Shown here: positions 10,634 to 23,440 of the stretch, in pieces
How positions within the stretch are numbered: the first letter of the stretch is position 1
Layout of the letters: each line of letters begins with the position of its first letter
Source: Linnemannia hyalina
Taxonomy: Eukaryota > Mortierellomycota > Mortierellomycetes > Mortierellales > Mortierellaceae
NCBI GenBank assembly: GCA_019671135.1
Contig: JAHRHY010000004.1
Coordinates: 868,001 to 932,000, forward strand
DNA length: 64,000 nt
Direction: 5' to 3'
Position numbers and translations under genes: made by a program
Notes under the pieces: model-generated
Told to the model about the DNA's origin: nothing
The model's input: only the letters and a program-made list of their open reading frames with translations
Database searches by the model: none

Positions 10634-13600
10634 TTACCAAGCGAGGGTGGCAATGATGCTCTTGGGGAAGGCGCGAACAGCAGCTTTACGGATCTCATCC
10701 AACAACAACACTGCGACAGCGCAAGGGATAGGCAAAAGCCAGTACTTGATAGGAACCGGGTTGGTCAACATGACCTGATTGATCCAGGGCACCTCCGTGA
10801 CAAGGATAGCCATCAACAAGGCGGCCAACATACCGGCAAACAACCACAAGTTCCTGCGCTCGGCACGGATAGGATCAGCCTGGAGGATCGACAGACGACG
10901 GTTACGGATCGAGAGGATGTTACCCCATTGCATAATCACCAAGGCGACAAAGGTGACACATTGGCCGGTGTTGACGTAGTAGTTGTTGAAGGTGGCGTCG
11001 TCGATGTGTTCGAAGCGGTTCTGGAAGTTGGGGGATCCGAAGGTGAAGACAAGGTCTTTGAAGGGGACGCCAGTGTATTCTTTGATGTACATGTAGAAGA
11101 GCATGTTGGAGAAGAAGGTCATGACGGAGCCGATGAAAATGTAAGATTGGAGGTAGATGCGACCGGTGATGAGATGCTCCTTCTTGGCGTTGCGCGGGGG
11201 GAGGGCGAGGAGGTTGAATTCTTGTTGTTCCATGACCAGGGCTGTGCAAGGGAAGGAGTCGGTGAAGCAGCAGATGATGATCATGAGGAAGGAGGACAAC
11301 GAGAGAGGCGTGCCGAGGAAGGTGTTGATGAGGACGGGGAAGATTTCGGACCAGGAGCCAGCGGGGAGGAGGTACCCGATGACTTTTTGCAAGTTCTGGA
11401 AGACCAAGCGACCGAGACGCATGGCGACAGGGATAGAGTCGAATCCTCCGAGGAGGATCAAGTCGGCGGCTTCAATGGCGACATCGGAACCAGAAACGAC
11501 AGCGACACCGACATCAGCGGCCTTGAGGGCGGGGGCATCGTTGACACCGTCACCTGTTACGGCAACCACACCGTCGCGCTGCTGGAACTCGGTAACGATC
11601 TTGAGCTTTTGTTCGGGCGAGGTGCGGGCAAAGACAATCTCCTCGTAGGCGCAGACAAGGTTCCATTCGCCGGGGCTCATCTTGGTAATATCTGAGCCAG
11701 TCAAGACCAACGAAGAACCTTCACGGAACTGGGGGCGGCCGAGCTCATACTCTCCGAGATCGTCAAAGTTGCCTTCAGAGTTGATTCTGTAGCCCTTACG
11801 GGTAGGGTCAACGATGTCCTCGTAGGTATCAGGTTCGCGCTCAGAGGAGAAGAGACCGATCTGTGCGGCGATCGCAGCAGCAGTGAGTCCGAAATCTCCA
11901 GTGACCATGAAGAAGCGAGCACCGGCACCGCGGCAGGCAGCAATCGTGTCCTTGATCTCGGGGCGAGGGGGGTCCATGATTCCGACAAGACCAACAATGC
12001 AGAGCTCCTGAAGACCCTGACGAGTCAACTCTTCCTGGAGACCAGAGCCAGAAGAACCAGTAGCAGATTTAGCGAAGTAAGGAACGAAGCGGCCCTTGCA
12101 GAGCATCAAGACACGCTGACCGCGGCGAGACCAAGTCATCTGGATCCGAGAGAGTTCAGCAATCCATTCAGATGACAGGTTCTGGGGGGTGTTGGAGGCA
12201 CCAGAGAGGAAGGAAGTACAGTAGGGCAGGAGGACATCGGGGGCGCCCTTGACGAGAACCAGCTGGGAATCCTTCTCGTTTCCAGTGATGCTGGCGCTCA
12301 TCATGTCGGAACCAAAGAGAGTCTTGATGGGTTGGGGATTTTGTGCCGATCCTTGATAGACAGCCATCATCCACTTGTTGCGCGAGTTGAAAGGGATCTC
12401 CTGAGTCCGCTCAAAGCATGACTCCAAAAGCGAAGCATCCGCAAACTGAGAACCAAACCGCAAAAGAGCACTATCAGTCGCATCACCATGGATCTTGCGC
12501 TCGGTAATGGGGAGGTTGAGGGTGTCGGTGTCAAACTTGGCATTGTTGCATAGAAGAGTCGCCAGCTGGAGTTGACGGAGGGCAAGGATTGAGGCTGAGT
12601 CGTCGGGGTGAGGGAGGGAGTTGGGCCGGGTTTCCTTCTCAAGACGGCTGCGGGCCTCTTCAGGGGTGGACTCATTGTCGAGGAAGGCAAAGTTGGTGAC
12701 AAACATCTTGTTCTCGGTCAAGGTTCCTGTCTTGTCGGAGCAGATGACATTGACGCAGCCGAGGGTTTCGACGGTGGTTAGGGCCTTGGGAAGGATATTA
12801 TTGGAGCGCATGCGGCGGGCGATCATCATCAGCGTCAACGAGACACACGCAGGCATTCCTAGTTGGCAAAGGATGAGAATAAGAAAACTGTTAGACATCT
12901 TTGTCCAAAGGAGATCATGTTACGCTCTCCAAGTGAAAACAACTGACAGAAAGAAAAAAAGAGAAGGATCAACAAAGGTAATTACCTTCAGGGATAAAAG
13001 CAACAACACAGCCCATGAGGGTGACGAGCATGACCTGGGTAGGCATAAAGTCCGGGTACTTTGGATGAAGCCACGAGATCCAGACGACAAAGATTATAGC
13101 CGCAAGCAGGACAGTAAGGCCGACAATAATCAGAACGAAACGACTAATCTCCTGCTGGATAATCGTCGGCTTCTCCTTGCGACCCGTCGTCAGCTTGTTG
13201 ATGCGGCCCATCAAGGTATCGTTACCCTTCAAGATGACAACACCGACACACGATCCTTGGACGATATGAGTACCCATAAAGGCAATGTTCTTGGACTCCA
13301 AAAAGTTGTCGTCGGTCGAGGCTGTGGCAGCTTCAATGGCTTCAGATTCACCGGTGAGGACGGCACGGTCGAATCGGGTGTCGTTTGAGGCTTGAACGAG
13401 ACGCAGATCGGCAGGGACTTTGTTGCCGAGTGAGAGGTGGACGCGGTCACCGACGACGAGAGTTGATGCGGGGATCTTGATGAGTTGGCCGTCGCGGTAG
13501 ACCATGCAGTCGGCGGGGATCATGTCGAGGATGGAGGACATGACCTTGGCGGTTGAAAAGTCTTGGAAGGCAGAGAAACTGGCTTGGAGCAGAATAACAA

Positions 13601-14222
13601 ACATCTATCAGAAGGAGAAGCACGAAGTGTAAGACATGGTTAGCATTTCCTGTTCAATAAAAAGCTATGCATCAAAAGCAAACAAGAAAAAAAAGAGTGG
13701 ATAACGTACGACAAGGATGGCAAGGGCGAGGTTGGTAGGAATAGGGTCAGGCTGCAGAATCGGGGCCCAGCAGATAAAGAAGGTGATAACACCAATCCAT
13801 AGGACCGAACAGAACCCTCCGAAGACATAACCAAAGATCTTCTTGACATAATTAGGCTTGCGAGATACCAAAGTATTTGGCCCGTTGGTCTTCAGACGAC
13901 GCTCAGCCTCGACCTGTTCAAGGCCCAGGGCCTCATTTGAGTTGAAGCGAAGGTTGATCTCGGCAGGGGTCAGCTTGTGGAAATCGACGGTCGCAAAGAA
14001 ATCGGTCTCGGAGGTGATGCCTTCATCCTTGGGGGCTTTAGACTTGGACTTGCCCTTGGACCCGAAAGCGCTGGTGGTTCCTCCCTTGTTGGAGCGGTGG
14101 GTCTCGGTGACGTGAATGGAGAGAGTGCGGAACTCGATGGGGAGGGCGTTGCCCTGGGCGCGCTCCATGGTTTGGGTGCGGACTAGCGCAAGCGACTTTC
14201 TGTTTTCTTTTTCAGTGGTCAT
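10634..14222 (-). CDS. P-type cation ATPase, Na+,K+-ATPase-like (type IIC) alpha subunit
   Basis: Three exons (14222-13710, 13604-12986, 12858-10634) sum to 3,357 nt, giving 1,118 residues. Motifs appear in the canonical order: the actuator motif TGES (about residue 255), then IPEG in M4 (about 375-378). The phosphorylation site is DKTGTLT with Asp near 419. The nucleotide-domain KGAPDVLL, MVTGD, and the hinge TGDGVNDAPAL follow, then six C-terminal membrane helices. The long cytosolic N-terminus carries a Lys/Ser-rich patch. The C-terminal LLDEIRKAAVR segment and overall layout resemble the animal-type Na,K/H,K-ATPase branch found in some fungi more than ENA or PMA pumps. Expected role: ATP-driven monovalent cation exchange at the plasma membrane. 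No beta-subunit gene is visible nearby. Ion specificity cannot be read from sequence alone. Confidence 0.9.
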
Positions 14223-17200
14223 TTTTTGTAAAATTTTTTGGGGTGGAAAGGTGGAAAGAGGGGAGAAAAGCGAACGCGATGTGTAGATTGGGGGTGTGAG
14301 AAGGGTGGGCAGAGGGAGACCTCAGGTGCCTAGATTGTACTGGAGGAGTGAGAGCAGAGAGAGAGAGAGATCGCCAGACGAACTTTTCTTGGATGAAGAT
14401 GATAGCAAGTTTGGTGAAGAACAAGAACAAAAAAGTGGCGACACCTCCGGAGGTATTTATTCAAAAGGCAGCAAAAAAAATGAAGAGATGGGCGGAGCAA
14501 TCATCAAGGGCGAGGAGATTTTTTTATTTAGTGTATGTTGCTGTTGCTGCTGTACTGCACATGTGCCTGAGTGCGAAAGGAGAATTGATCGGTGGAAAAG
14601 AGAAGGCTTCCTTTCTTGTCTAGTGTGCATCTGGACATCATCGTAGTTATTAGCAATGGGAAGGATAGTAGTAGGTTCTAGCCAGTGGCAAACGAACGAT
14701 AACGACAAATAAGTGAGGGATTTTTTCTTTGTGGTTCCTTGCCTTAGTACGTTCAATCAACTAGCCGCCACACTTTGAGCACAATTGAACTTTTGTCCTT
14801 GCGCCTGCTCTGCTATAGCCAGGCTTGTTCTGGGCTGGTCTGGTGGAGATACGAGCTGGGTGGTGAAAACGACAAAATATCCTCTCTGCCCCCTTGTACG
14901 TTACAGCACCAAGAAATAGGCGAATTGGTTTTGGGCGCTCCATCTTTTTTTACCTGCAGCAATCTCAGCCCTCTTATTTTTTATCTTTTCGGTGAGGCAT
15001 TAATCTGACTGGCGTAGAAGTCCAAAAGTGCGCGATTTCTTTTTTTTGGTTCGTTCGAATGTTCAGAAGAAGAGAACGAACAGAAAACACAGGTACGACC
15101 CACCCACGTTTACGATAAAAGAGAGCAAAAGCAGTTTTGGTGTAGATGGAGAGACATGTGGTGCATAGAGCATTCTTTTATTTTTCTTTTTCTTTGTTGG
15201 ACCTGCAGTACAATGCAGAGTCAAAAGCATATTGCAAACAAAAGCAAAATAATTCCCTCACTCTTCCTCATTCAACGTCATTGAGCACAATCCCTGTGCA
15301 CCATACGAAACTAAAAAACAAACTTCACACAGTCCATGCGATGGATGCGGGGGTTAGGGGTGGAGCAAAGGTTAGAGCAATTGAAAATAAACCATAGGTT
15401 TTTTGTGAGGGATTTTTTTCTAGGCGTAAGTAGGCTGGCTGGTTGTAACCCGACAGGGGTTGATTTCTTTGTTGTTATCAAGCAAAATGCTTCTCTCACG
15501 CGTTGTGTTTGATTGATAGTATCGTTTGTGAGGGATTTTTTTTGGTTCACAAACAAAGCAAACAAGAAGGCAGTGATGGGTACCTTTAAGGGTCGTGAAA
15601 TAAAACCAAAGGCGACAAACGAAGAAAGAAAGAGGAGTTGATATGGGTGCACTTGAGAACAGGGACAAAGCAAGGCGTGAGGTGAAGTTGAAGCAATGTT
15701 ATGATGTGAAGCGGATGTGCATTCTTTCTTACAGCATGGGTGGGCAAAAGTTCGTCCACACCCTCTCAACTCTCATCCAACTCTCCCTTTTCCAACTCCT
15801 ACTCGTCTCTGCCTGGACAGTTGAAAAATCACAACTTACCTGTTTGACATTCGTGGTTGACTTGAAAACAAGCCCTGTCGGCATCTTTTTCAAGTGGAAT
15901 GAACCTGAGGTTTCAACACGACAGAGGGTAAGGCGGGGGTTGGAATGGAAACTTTTCACTGAAGGAAGTAGTAGAGGTGAGATGAAGGAAGAAGCGAAAG
16001 AGTCGTGAGTGTAACAGAGTGGGCCTGAGAAATAACGATTGTATTGGAAAGGTCAGCGAAGGGATATAGAATGATGTAAAGTGAACGAGAGACTGAAATT
16101 TCTGGCAAGCTGAGAAGGGTGATGATGTGAGATCGTGGAAAAAGTGGAAAAGAAAGAGAAATGAGACGAGAAGAAGAAAAAGAAAGAGGAGAGAAGCGAA
16201 AGGAAAGGTAAGAAAGCAAAATATGGAGAGCGATAATTGAACAACTATGGAAATTGAAAGAAAAGAAAATGCACCTGAGGGATTATCGTGTAAGCCTAGC
16301 GACCTTGCCCAATAGGTGAAGACATGGGCATGGATGAACCACGATAAAAAAAGGCACGTCCTTCAGGGTTCTACCCAACAGGGGTTTCACAAGTGGTTAG
16401 GCGTGAAGAGGAAGAGAAACAAAGACAGTACGAGAGAGGTAGTGCCAGAGATTGCATCGGTAAACGAAAACAGCGCACTGAGGTAGGCGGCTCAGGGATT
16501 GGCAGCAGATAAAAAGAGCGCATCTGACGCGTAGGCGATTGGTGGAGCAGTAAAAGTGCTTGAGATGAGAACGTGAGGAGAGTGCGAGAAGGGAAAGGAA
16601 GGCAACGGTGGTAGTTGGTGGAACTAGACGCGAATCCTGGGTAAGAAGGGTATCGGCTCAAACGAGCAAAAAGGTAGAAGAAAAAATATGCGCGCATTGT
16701 GTTGTTTTGTTTTCGAAGTTAGGGTACAAATTGAGCCCTTTCCTTTTTTTTCTTGCAGGCTAGGACAAAAGACGTTTAAGAAGGAGTTGACCTCTGTGCG
16801 GGAAGCAGGTGTCGACGTGATGGTATTTTGCGGGGTCGCCAAAGTAGTCAATCAAGGAAGGCTGGAAGCTGAGAACTCCAACTATGATAATTGCGAAGAA
16901 GACGCACGGTTACATTTTTGTTCTTTCCATTCCAAGGGGCCGAGCACCAAAATGACAATGCGAGTCGAATCTTCACACGCGGAACACCTTTTCGAAGACT
17001 TACTGTAGTTATTAATGGGCAGTGTGATGGGTTGCCTTATCTATTGTTTAGGAACAATAATGATAAAGTGATTGACATGATATATCTGGTTCCTATTGAC
17101 CTAGGAACCATTAGGGATTAAACGCTGATAGGTCAGCGGTGAAACAAACATACGCCACTAATTCCTGAGACAAGGAACAAAAATTCGATCGAATAAAAAT

Positions 17201-17836
17201 AAAAAGTGGGAGGAAGGAAGGAGGGGCTGGGCAAATACATGTGGTGCATCGCAAACATGCTTGTCTGTATCTATCCGATCGTTTGTTCTTGAAGCAATTG
17301 ACGACAGTAATGAAGGGGTGCAATGCCCTCGCTTGTTTTGTGTCAGCAAATAAGCAAGAAGGCAGGTAATCACAAGAAAGATAGCCCTTGTCTGATTCCT
17401 TTCTACCTTCCTTCCAACTGCTCTCTTTTTTTTTTTTTTTTTCTTTCCCTTTCCCTTCCCATCCCTTCCCTTCCTTTCGTTTTGTCCCTCCGTGAGTTGT
17501 CCCATTGCATCTACTCTCTTGTTCTCTATCTCCTCTCCCTTCCTTTAATCTCCTTTTTCCGTTCCCCTTTCTGTCCGCTCCTTCTCTCGCCCTTTTCTCC
17601 TTCTACTTCTCTCCCTTCTTTTCTCGCTGCTTGTCTTTGTTTCTCTATCCCGCCATCCATAATAAGATACCCTTTGGCACGCATACCTTCGATACCCGCA
17701 GTGTAGAACACTCCTCCTCCTCCTCCTCTCACTCTCACTCTTCACATTCAACCCCCACTTTACTCGCCATCAACATAACAGCAACAGCACTCACCTTGTC
17801 CCCTTCCTTCCTTTCCACCCGAGCCTCATTCGTACA
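14223..17836. other. 3.6-kb region without a supported gene
   Basis: This contains the ATPase promoter and leader (14223 to about 14460) and the long pyrimidine-rich leader of the NIPA gene (about 17395-17836, with a T run near 17428-17442). Between them lie only short frames on both strands without family features. One 60-codon minus frame (14761-14943) has a CSKCGG end but no other support. A motif, GTGAGGGATTTTTT or a near match, recurs around 14711, 15404 and 15529. No RNA gene was recognised. Confidence 0.4.
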
Positions 17837-20800
17837 ATGTGGCCGATCGACGAGTTCCCAGAAATCAATGTAAAAATCGACAGCTTCAACACACTGTCAT
17901 TCGTTACAAACTGGGCATCCCGACGATCTCGAATGAAAACTCTCTTTATTTCGACAGTGAGCCTTTCTCTCTTTGGAACTGACAGTTCACCCGGTGTTGT
18001 TCCTCTTCCTTTCTACTTATTGTAGGTCCACTCGTACATTGGGGTTATCATCGCCATCTCTGGAAACGTGAGTAGCAACAAAACGACAACCGACATGAAC
18101 GAACGCAAGAGTCGCCTCATCACACATACACCTTCCACTGTTGTTCAAGGAGCAAGAACAGCGGACACAACGCAGCAAGGAAGCTGACCTAACCGAACTT
18201 ATCATGGACCTTGACGTTGGGACAATTGACTGACCTTTGGCCGGGCCCTTTTCTTTTTACTTTTTTCCACACCATTGGATTCTTGTCATGGAGCAGATTC
18301 TTATCTCAGTGGCGCTTAATATCCAGAAATATGCTCATAACCAACTCCAGCCTGGCGCAGGGACGCCGAGCACGGACCCTAAGCTCTCCATCGCCCCGAT
18401 TCCTTACCACGCCGAGGATCAATTCGACACCCACGATACCCAGGGACTTTCAAGCGTAGTCACCTCCAACCCTTCATACCAACACCAACATCAACGCCAT
18501 GTGGACACCGACAGTGCAAGTGTACACAGTTATCAGAGCAGTCATAGTAGCGGGATCAGCATCCACTATGACCATGGCAACCACGACAGCGATACCAGTG
18601 AGCAGAGCGACACCTTTGCGGCGGCACCACAAAGACCCGGACAGGACGACTGCAAGAGCACCGATTCTGGCTCCGACACGGCCTATCTGCATTCTAAGGC
18701 CTGGTGGACCGGAATGACTCTGATGATTCTCGGCGAGTGCGGCAACTTTATGGCCTATGGCTACGCTGCAGCGTCCATCATCGCACCCTTGGGCACCGTT
18801 GCTCTGATCAGCAATGTCATCCTCGCACCACTTATGTTACGGGAACCCTTTCGACGCCGCGACCTCTTGGGCGTTGTTATTGCCATCATCGGGACTGTTG
18901 TCGTCGTGGTCAACTCAAAGGAAAGCGAGATAAAGGTACAGACAGAAGATGGCTGTGTTCTTGGCACTGTTGCTGTTGCTGGCTTTTTTTTGTGCAGTCA
19001 AGGGGGGGGGGGGGGGGGGTGCACTTCCATTATTAACAACAACTTGTTGTCCTTTCCCTTTTTGCCCCTCTTTCGAACTGTATCTACAGTTGACCCCCGA
19101 GACAATGGCCGCGGCCTTGTTACAAACACAGTTCCTCGTCTACTTCATCATCAGCAGCGTTGCCCTTGGGGTGCTTATTTCACTCTCGGACACCATTGGA
19201 AGCGAGTACATCTTCATCGATCTCTCCGTTGTAGCCATCTTTGGTAAGGAAAATGAAAAGAAAAGAAAAGAAAAAACCTGTTAGTAGATTGGAGAAGATT
19301 GGAGATGCGCAGGGAGATGAGAAAGGAAAAAAAAATTGGCGGCGGACAATTAACACTGTGCTCTCATCTTTTTTTTTTTGTGCCTGCATCCCCAATATGT
19401 CATAGGTGGTTACACCGTCTTGGCAACAAAAGGTGTCTCGTCTCTGCTGAGTCTGTCCTTTTACAAGATGTTCACATACCCAATCTCCTACTTGTTGGTC
19501 TTTGTACTCGTCTCGACTGCTGTCTTGCAAATCAAGTTCCTCAACAAGTCTCTCCAGCGGTTTGACTCCACTGTAAGTGCCAACACGTCGCAGGTTTTTA
19601 CTTCTATACCTTTGAGCCTTGGCTTCAGCTAACAATGGATGTCTGCTATTGCATCTGCCGACTTTAGCAAGTTATCCCTACCCAGTTTGTCCTTTTTACA
19701 ACCAGCGCAATCATTGGATCAGGAATTCTGTACAACGACTTTGACGAGATGGACTTCAACAAGGGGCTTCACTTCTTGACTGGCTGTTGCATGACCTACC
19801 TTGGCGTTTATTTCATCACCTCACACCGCGACAAGGACGAGCCCGACTCACCTATCGTCAATCCAGACTGGACCGTGGCCTCACAACAACCTTACGTCCC
19901 TATCCCGCAGCGCTCGTCGTTTGACCTGTACCCACCAAACAGAGTGGTATACCAACCCGAGCACAGCAGGTCGGATCTTTTCCTGGAGCAAGGACGAGCT
20001 CAACCTCGGGATATGAGCTACGGAATCCCACCGCACCCCAACCGTCCTCTGCGCCCAACAAATGCAGGAGATTCGTTCGGTCGGGATGCCTCTGTACCGC
20101 TCTTGGGAACGTCTGCCAAGCAGTCAACGCCAGTGCCCAGAGAAGCAGGATTCTCGCTTACCAGCAGCATGCACAATGTCCTCGCCGCCGTCGGCGCTCG
20201 CCACACAAGCCTACTCAGTCTAGGTACATCACATTTGTATGCTGACGAAGTGCATGTCTGTTTCAAAGAAAATGAAGGTGTGGTTGCTAATGTCTGATGT
20301 TGTACTCCACGACAATAGAAAAAGTTTTGGAGAACTACACTCACAAGAATGATGAACGGCGCGGGAGCACACACAGTCTCAATCAAACAGCGCCATTGCA
20401 ACCACCACGGCCGGGACTTGGATCACGATCGAGTTCAGCATGCAGTGGCGTCTTCCCTCCACCTTCCATCACCACATACCCTTCAAGCACATCCCTCCTA
20501 CCCCATGACCACAACTATGGCAGTTCATACCAGACACATATGCAGTTCTCACGCCCAACTCAACCAGGAAATGGCGGTGGTGGATCCATTGATCCACGGT
20601 TTCATGCGCCTCACCTGCAGGAGCGCTCTCAGTCTCACGATGGAAATTACAACCAGCCTCGGCGCAAGGTTTCGACACCCATGCTGAGAGAGAACAATCA
20701 CAACAATCACAGAGAAATACCGCCATTGCCACCAAAGATCAAGACATCCGCAGGAGTGGCTGTCCCAGGACCTTCTTCAGGACGGAGAGGAGACCGGCAC

Positions 20801-21253
20801 GCGTTTCCGTCGCCCAGTGAACACGAGTTTATGACAAGTGTCGCTCGGTCAATCGACTCTGTCTCGTCTTCGACCCCTCGGGCGTCTTCAAAGTTCCCTG
20901 TAGCTGGAGGGATTATGACCGCCAGTCCGACTAAGCTTCACCATCATCCGGCAGGCGAAGGGTCAGCGTATTCGTTCCGGACCCTGAAATCACCTACGGG
21001 ATCGACTCACCCGCCATTGTCGTCGTATGAGCAAGAGGGTTGGGCGTCGGCATTGCCACCATTGCATCCGTCGTCATTAACTGAAGCAGGTCAACATAAC
21101 CCTCATCAAGCCCAGCGACCTAAAAAGAAGACTGGTAGTATCAGTGGAGCGACTATTGTTCAGGATGAGGATTTGTCTACGGTGTCGCCCTCCCAGGCCA
21201 GACGCAAAGGTAGTGTACCTAAAGGAGATGATTCATCTCGTCAGCAACAATAA
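17837..21253 (+). CDS. NIPA/DUF803-type magnesium transporter with large disordered insert and tail
   Basis: Seven exons (17837-17956, 18026-18067, 18297-18935, 19090-19243, 19406-19572, 19668-20223, 20319-21253) sum to 2,613 nt, or 870 residues. The first helix (YIGVIIAISGN, then ILISVALNIQKYAH) is typical of the NIPA family. A long Ser/His/Asp-rich insert of about 100 residues separates it from the next helices (MILGECGNFMAYGYAAASII, then APLGTVALISNVILAPL). Remaining helices run to about residue 450, including YTVLATKGVSSLL. The last 400 residues are a disordered, proline- and serine-rich tail. Family role: Mg2+ and related divalent transport across plasma or endosomal membranes. The start in exon 1 gives about 40 residues before the first helix; a later ATG (MKTLFIST) is possible. 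An uninterrupted G18 tract lies in intron 3. Confidence 0.85.
19002..19019 (+). repeat. G18 homopolymer in an intron of the NIPA gene
   Basis: Eighteen consecutive G lie in the third intron, about 70 bases before its acceptor. Such a run can form a quadruplex and is prone to length change and sequencing error. Confidence 0.9.
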
Positions 21254-22203
21254 ATACATTCCGGCCTGTCACCCTGTTGTGATTATTATGAAGATATTTT
21301 GCCGCGCGCGCGTTGATGTGTTCGAAGTTGAATGATTTTCTAGGCGTTTTTTTTGTTTCTTTTTTGGGGAACGCGCAAAACTACGACGAACGAGATGGAT
21401 ACACATGGGAACGATGAGGTGACTATGATCGTTTTCGGTTAATGATGCTCGGTTCGGAAGGAAATGGAGAAAGGGTAACTTGAAGAAAGAAAGTACGGAG
21501 CCGGCTTATGACGCTCGTGGAGTTGAGATGTGTGAGCGTGTGAAGAAGGCTAATTGGGTTACAGAAGGCAAGTAGCCTTTGTTGAGTTTTTTACGCGGGG
21601 TGTTCAAAAAAGCACATGGAAGCGGTTCAGTGGCGAGGAGACAAGCTGAGAAGGAACGAGGGTGCCTGACTCGTTTTTTATCCGGTGCTGCTGTATCCAT
21701 GAAGCGCGGGTGCAGCCTCTTTAAAGCAGAGTGTAACTGTCTATAATCACCCACAGAGACAAACAAAAAAAGGGGGGCTTCTGTGAACATGTGAGAGCAC
21801 CCTGGGCCTGGCAGAGCAATGAGATGCATTGCCAAAAGAGGTCAATTGCGCTTTGTCAGACATTCTACTTGATTGGGCGTCTGCGCTCCAAGCTGCCTGT
21901 GAACTGAATGAATTATGTGCATTTGTGTAGGAAAAGGATCCAGTTGACTGTTTGCACTGTGTTCTCCACATCGTCCATTCATGGGCATGGAAAAGAGTAC
22001 AAATAGTCCGAGATACGGTGCTCTGGAAAACCTTCTTCTCCACACTCTCGCACACCTCTCTAGAGAAAACATCTCTGGTCACACAACCTGTTCCTCTCTT
22101 TTCTTTCTTTTCTTTCTCATTCCTGATCACCTTTTCTTTCTTTCTTACTCTTCTTACTTTTCATTCCAACTCATTCAACACCCACCAAGAACAGGAAATA
22201 AGA
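21254..22203. other. Intergenic region upstream of the sterol hydroxylase-family gene
   Basis: About 950 bases. The last 150 are C/T-rich and form the leader of the gene at 22204. The rest shows short overlapping frames only. No gene is supported. Confidence 0.5.
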
Positions 22204-23440
22204 ATGACCGCGTCGTCGTCCGAATTGTCGTCCGAGTTGAAGCATGTCGATCCCGAACAAGAGCAGGACGCCTCCCTCACGGACGAATGGGGACCCACCG
22301 TCCTTCACTCCACAAAAGCCCTCTTCGAAGTCGGCGACGTCTTCTTCTATTCTGTCGTCATTGCCATCTTCTTTGGCTCCCTCCACACCTACGGCGAGCG
22401 ATTCTGGTCCCATATCCTCGCGACCTACTCAAAACCCGTCATCATCCTCGGCGGATCCTTCATCGTCTCCCAAGTCGGCTTCTGGTTCTGGGTCTCCCTC
22501 CTCGCCATCCTCGACCTCTACCAATTCCCAAAGTCATTCTGGAGGTACAAGATACAACCCCAAAAGGTACCTACGCAGGAGTGGTATTGGAAGGCACTTT
22601 GGGTGGCGTTGCAGAATCAGTTTCTTGTAGGAGTGCCGACGGGATTGTTGTTGTACAAGTTGATGGAGTTGAGGGGGAACCCGATTGGGATGGAGTTCCC
22701 CACGATGTTGGGGGTTGCGAAGGAGATGGTTGGGTTTTTGGTGATTGAGGAAGTGGGTTTCTATTATGGACATCGGTTGTTGCATCTTCCTAGGTTTTAT
22801 AAGAGGATTCACAAGCAGCACCATCTCTTCACTGCGCCCATTGGTATCGCCGGTAAGCTTGCTAAGATGGATTTATGCAATAAGGCGTGTTTGTGGCATT
22901 TGAAATTGCTGTGTTTAGTTGACCTAGTCCATGTTTTTTTAACTGCCTTTTCTATTACTTTGCGATTGGGATGTGTGATTAGCGATTTATTGCCATCCTT
23001 TGGAGCATTTCATGTGCAACTTGTCGCCTTTGTTGCTGGGACCTGTTGTCATGAAGTCGCATGTCTTGACCCTCTGGCTCTGGATCACCATCGGTACGTC
23101 TCTCTCTCTCTCTTTCTTCTCGTCACTTCATTCAACGATAACCCCAATTGACAAATGCCCTGGACTAACACATTCTTTACTGTTGGTATCTTACCTCTTA
23201 TTAGGACAAACGAATGCGATCAACTCGCACTGTGGGTTCCAACTGCCATTGTTCCCGTCGCCGTTGGGACATGACTACCACCACGAGGTGTTCAATAAGA
23301 ACTATGGTCCTGTGGGCGTGCTGGACTGGTTTCATGGAACAGCAGGCACTCGCGAGATGGCAGAGGAGAAAAAGCGGCTCCGTGCCGCTGCGGCTGCTGC
23401 AGCTGCTAAGAAGCAACAAGCAGAGCTCAAGCAGGAGTAG
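22204..23440 (+). CDS. Fatty-acid hydroxylase superfamily enzyme (C-4 methylsterol oxidase/FAXDC2-like)
   Basis: Three exons (22204-22852, 22983-23093, 23205-23440) give 996 nt, or 331 residues. The protein has several hydrophobic helices and the three histidine boxes that bind the di-iron centre: HRLLH (190-194), HKQHH (203-207) and HDYHH (276-280). A further His pair sits in [10 protein letters not shown]. Family members hydroxylate methyl or methylene groups of sterols or lipids in the ER using O2 and cytochrome b5. The [13 protein letters not shown] segment and [18 protein letters not shown] resemble the sterol C-4 methyl oxidase/FAXDC2 group. I cannot say whether this is the ERG25 orthologue or a paralogue. 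The C-terminus ends in an unusual Ala/Lys/Gln helix-like tail (eight Ala in a row) instead of a clear KKXX retrieval signal. Confidence 0.85.

Noticed and set aside
10928..11695. A 255-codon acidic frame antisense to the P-type ATPase
   Set aside because: It lies wholly within conserved ATPase membrane and hinge domains and reads as repetitive Asp/Glu/Val/Gly, a shadow of the real gene.
14761..14943. A 60-codon minus frame with a CSKCGG terminus as a possible zinc-ribbon fragment
   Set aside because: There is only one Cys pair, no upstream continuation or splice signals, and no codon bias.
17323..17873. Open frames of 122-127 codons before the NIPA gene
   Set aside because: Again translations of a C/T-rich leader, overlapping the true start in other frames.
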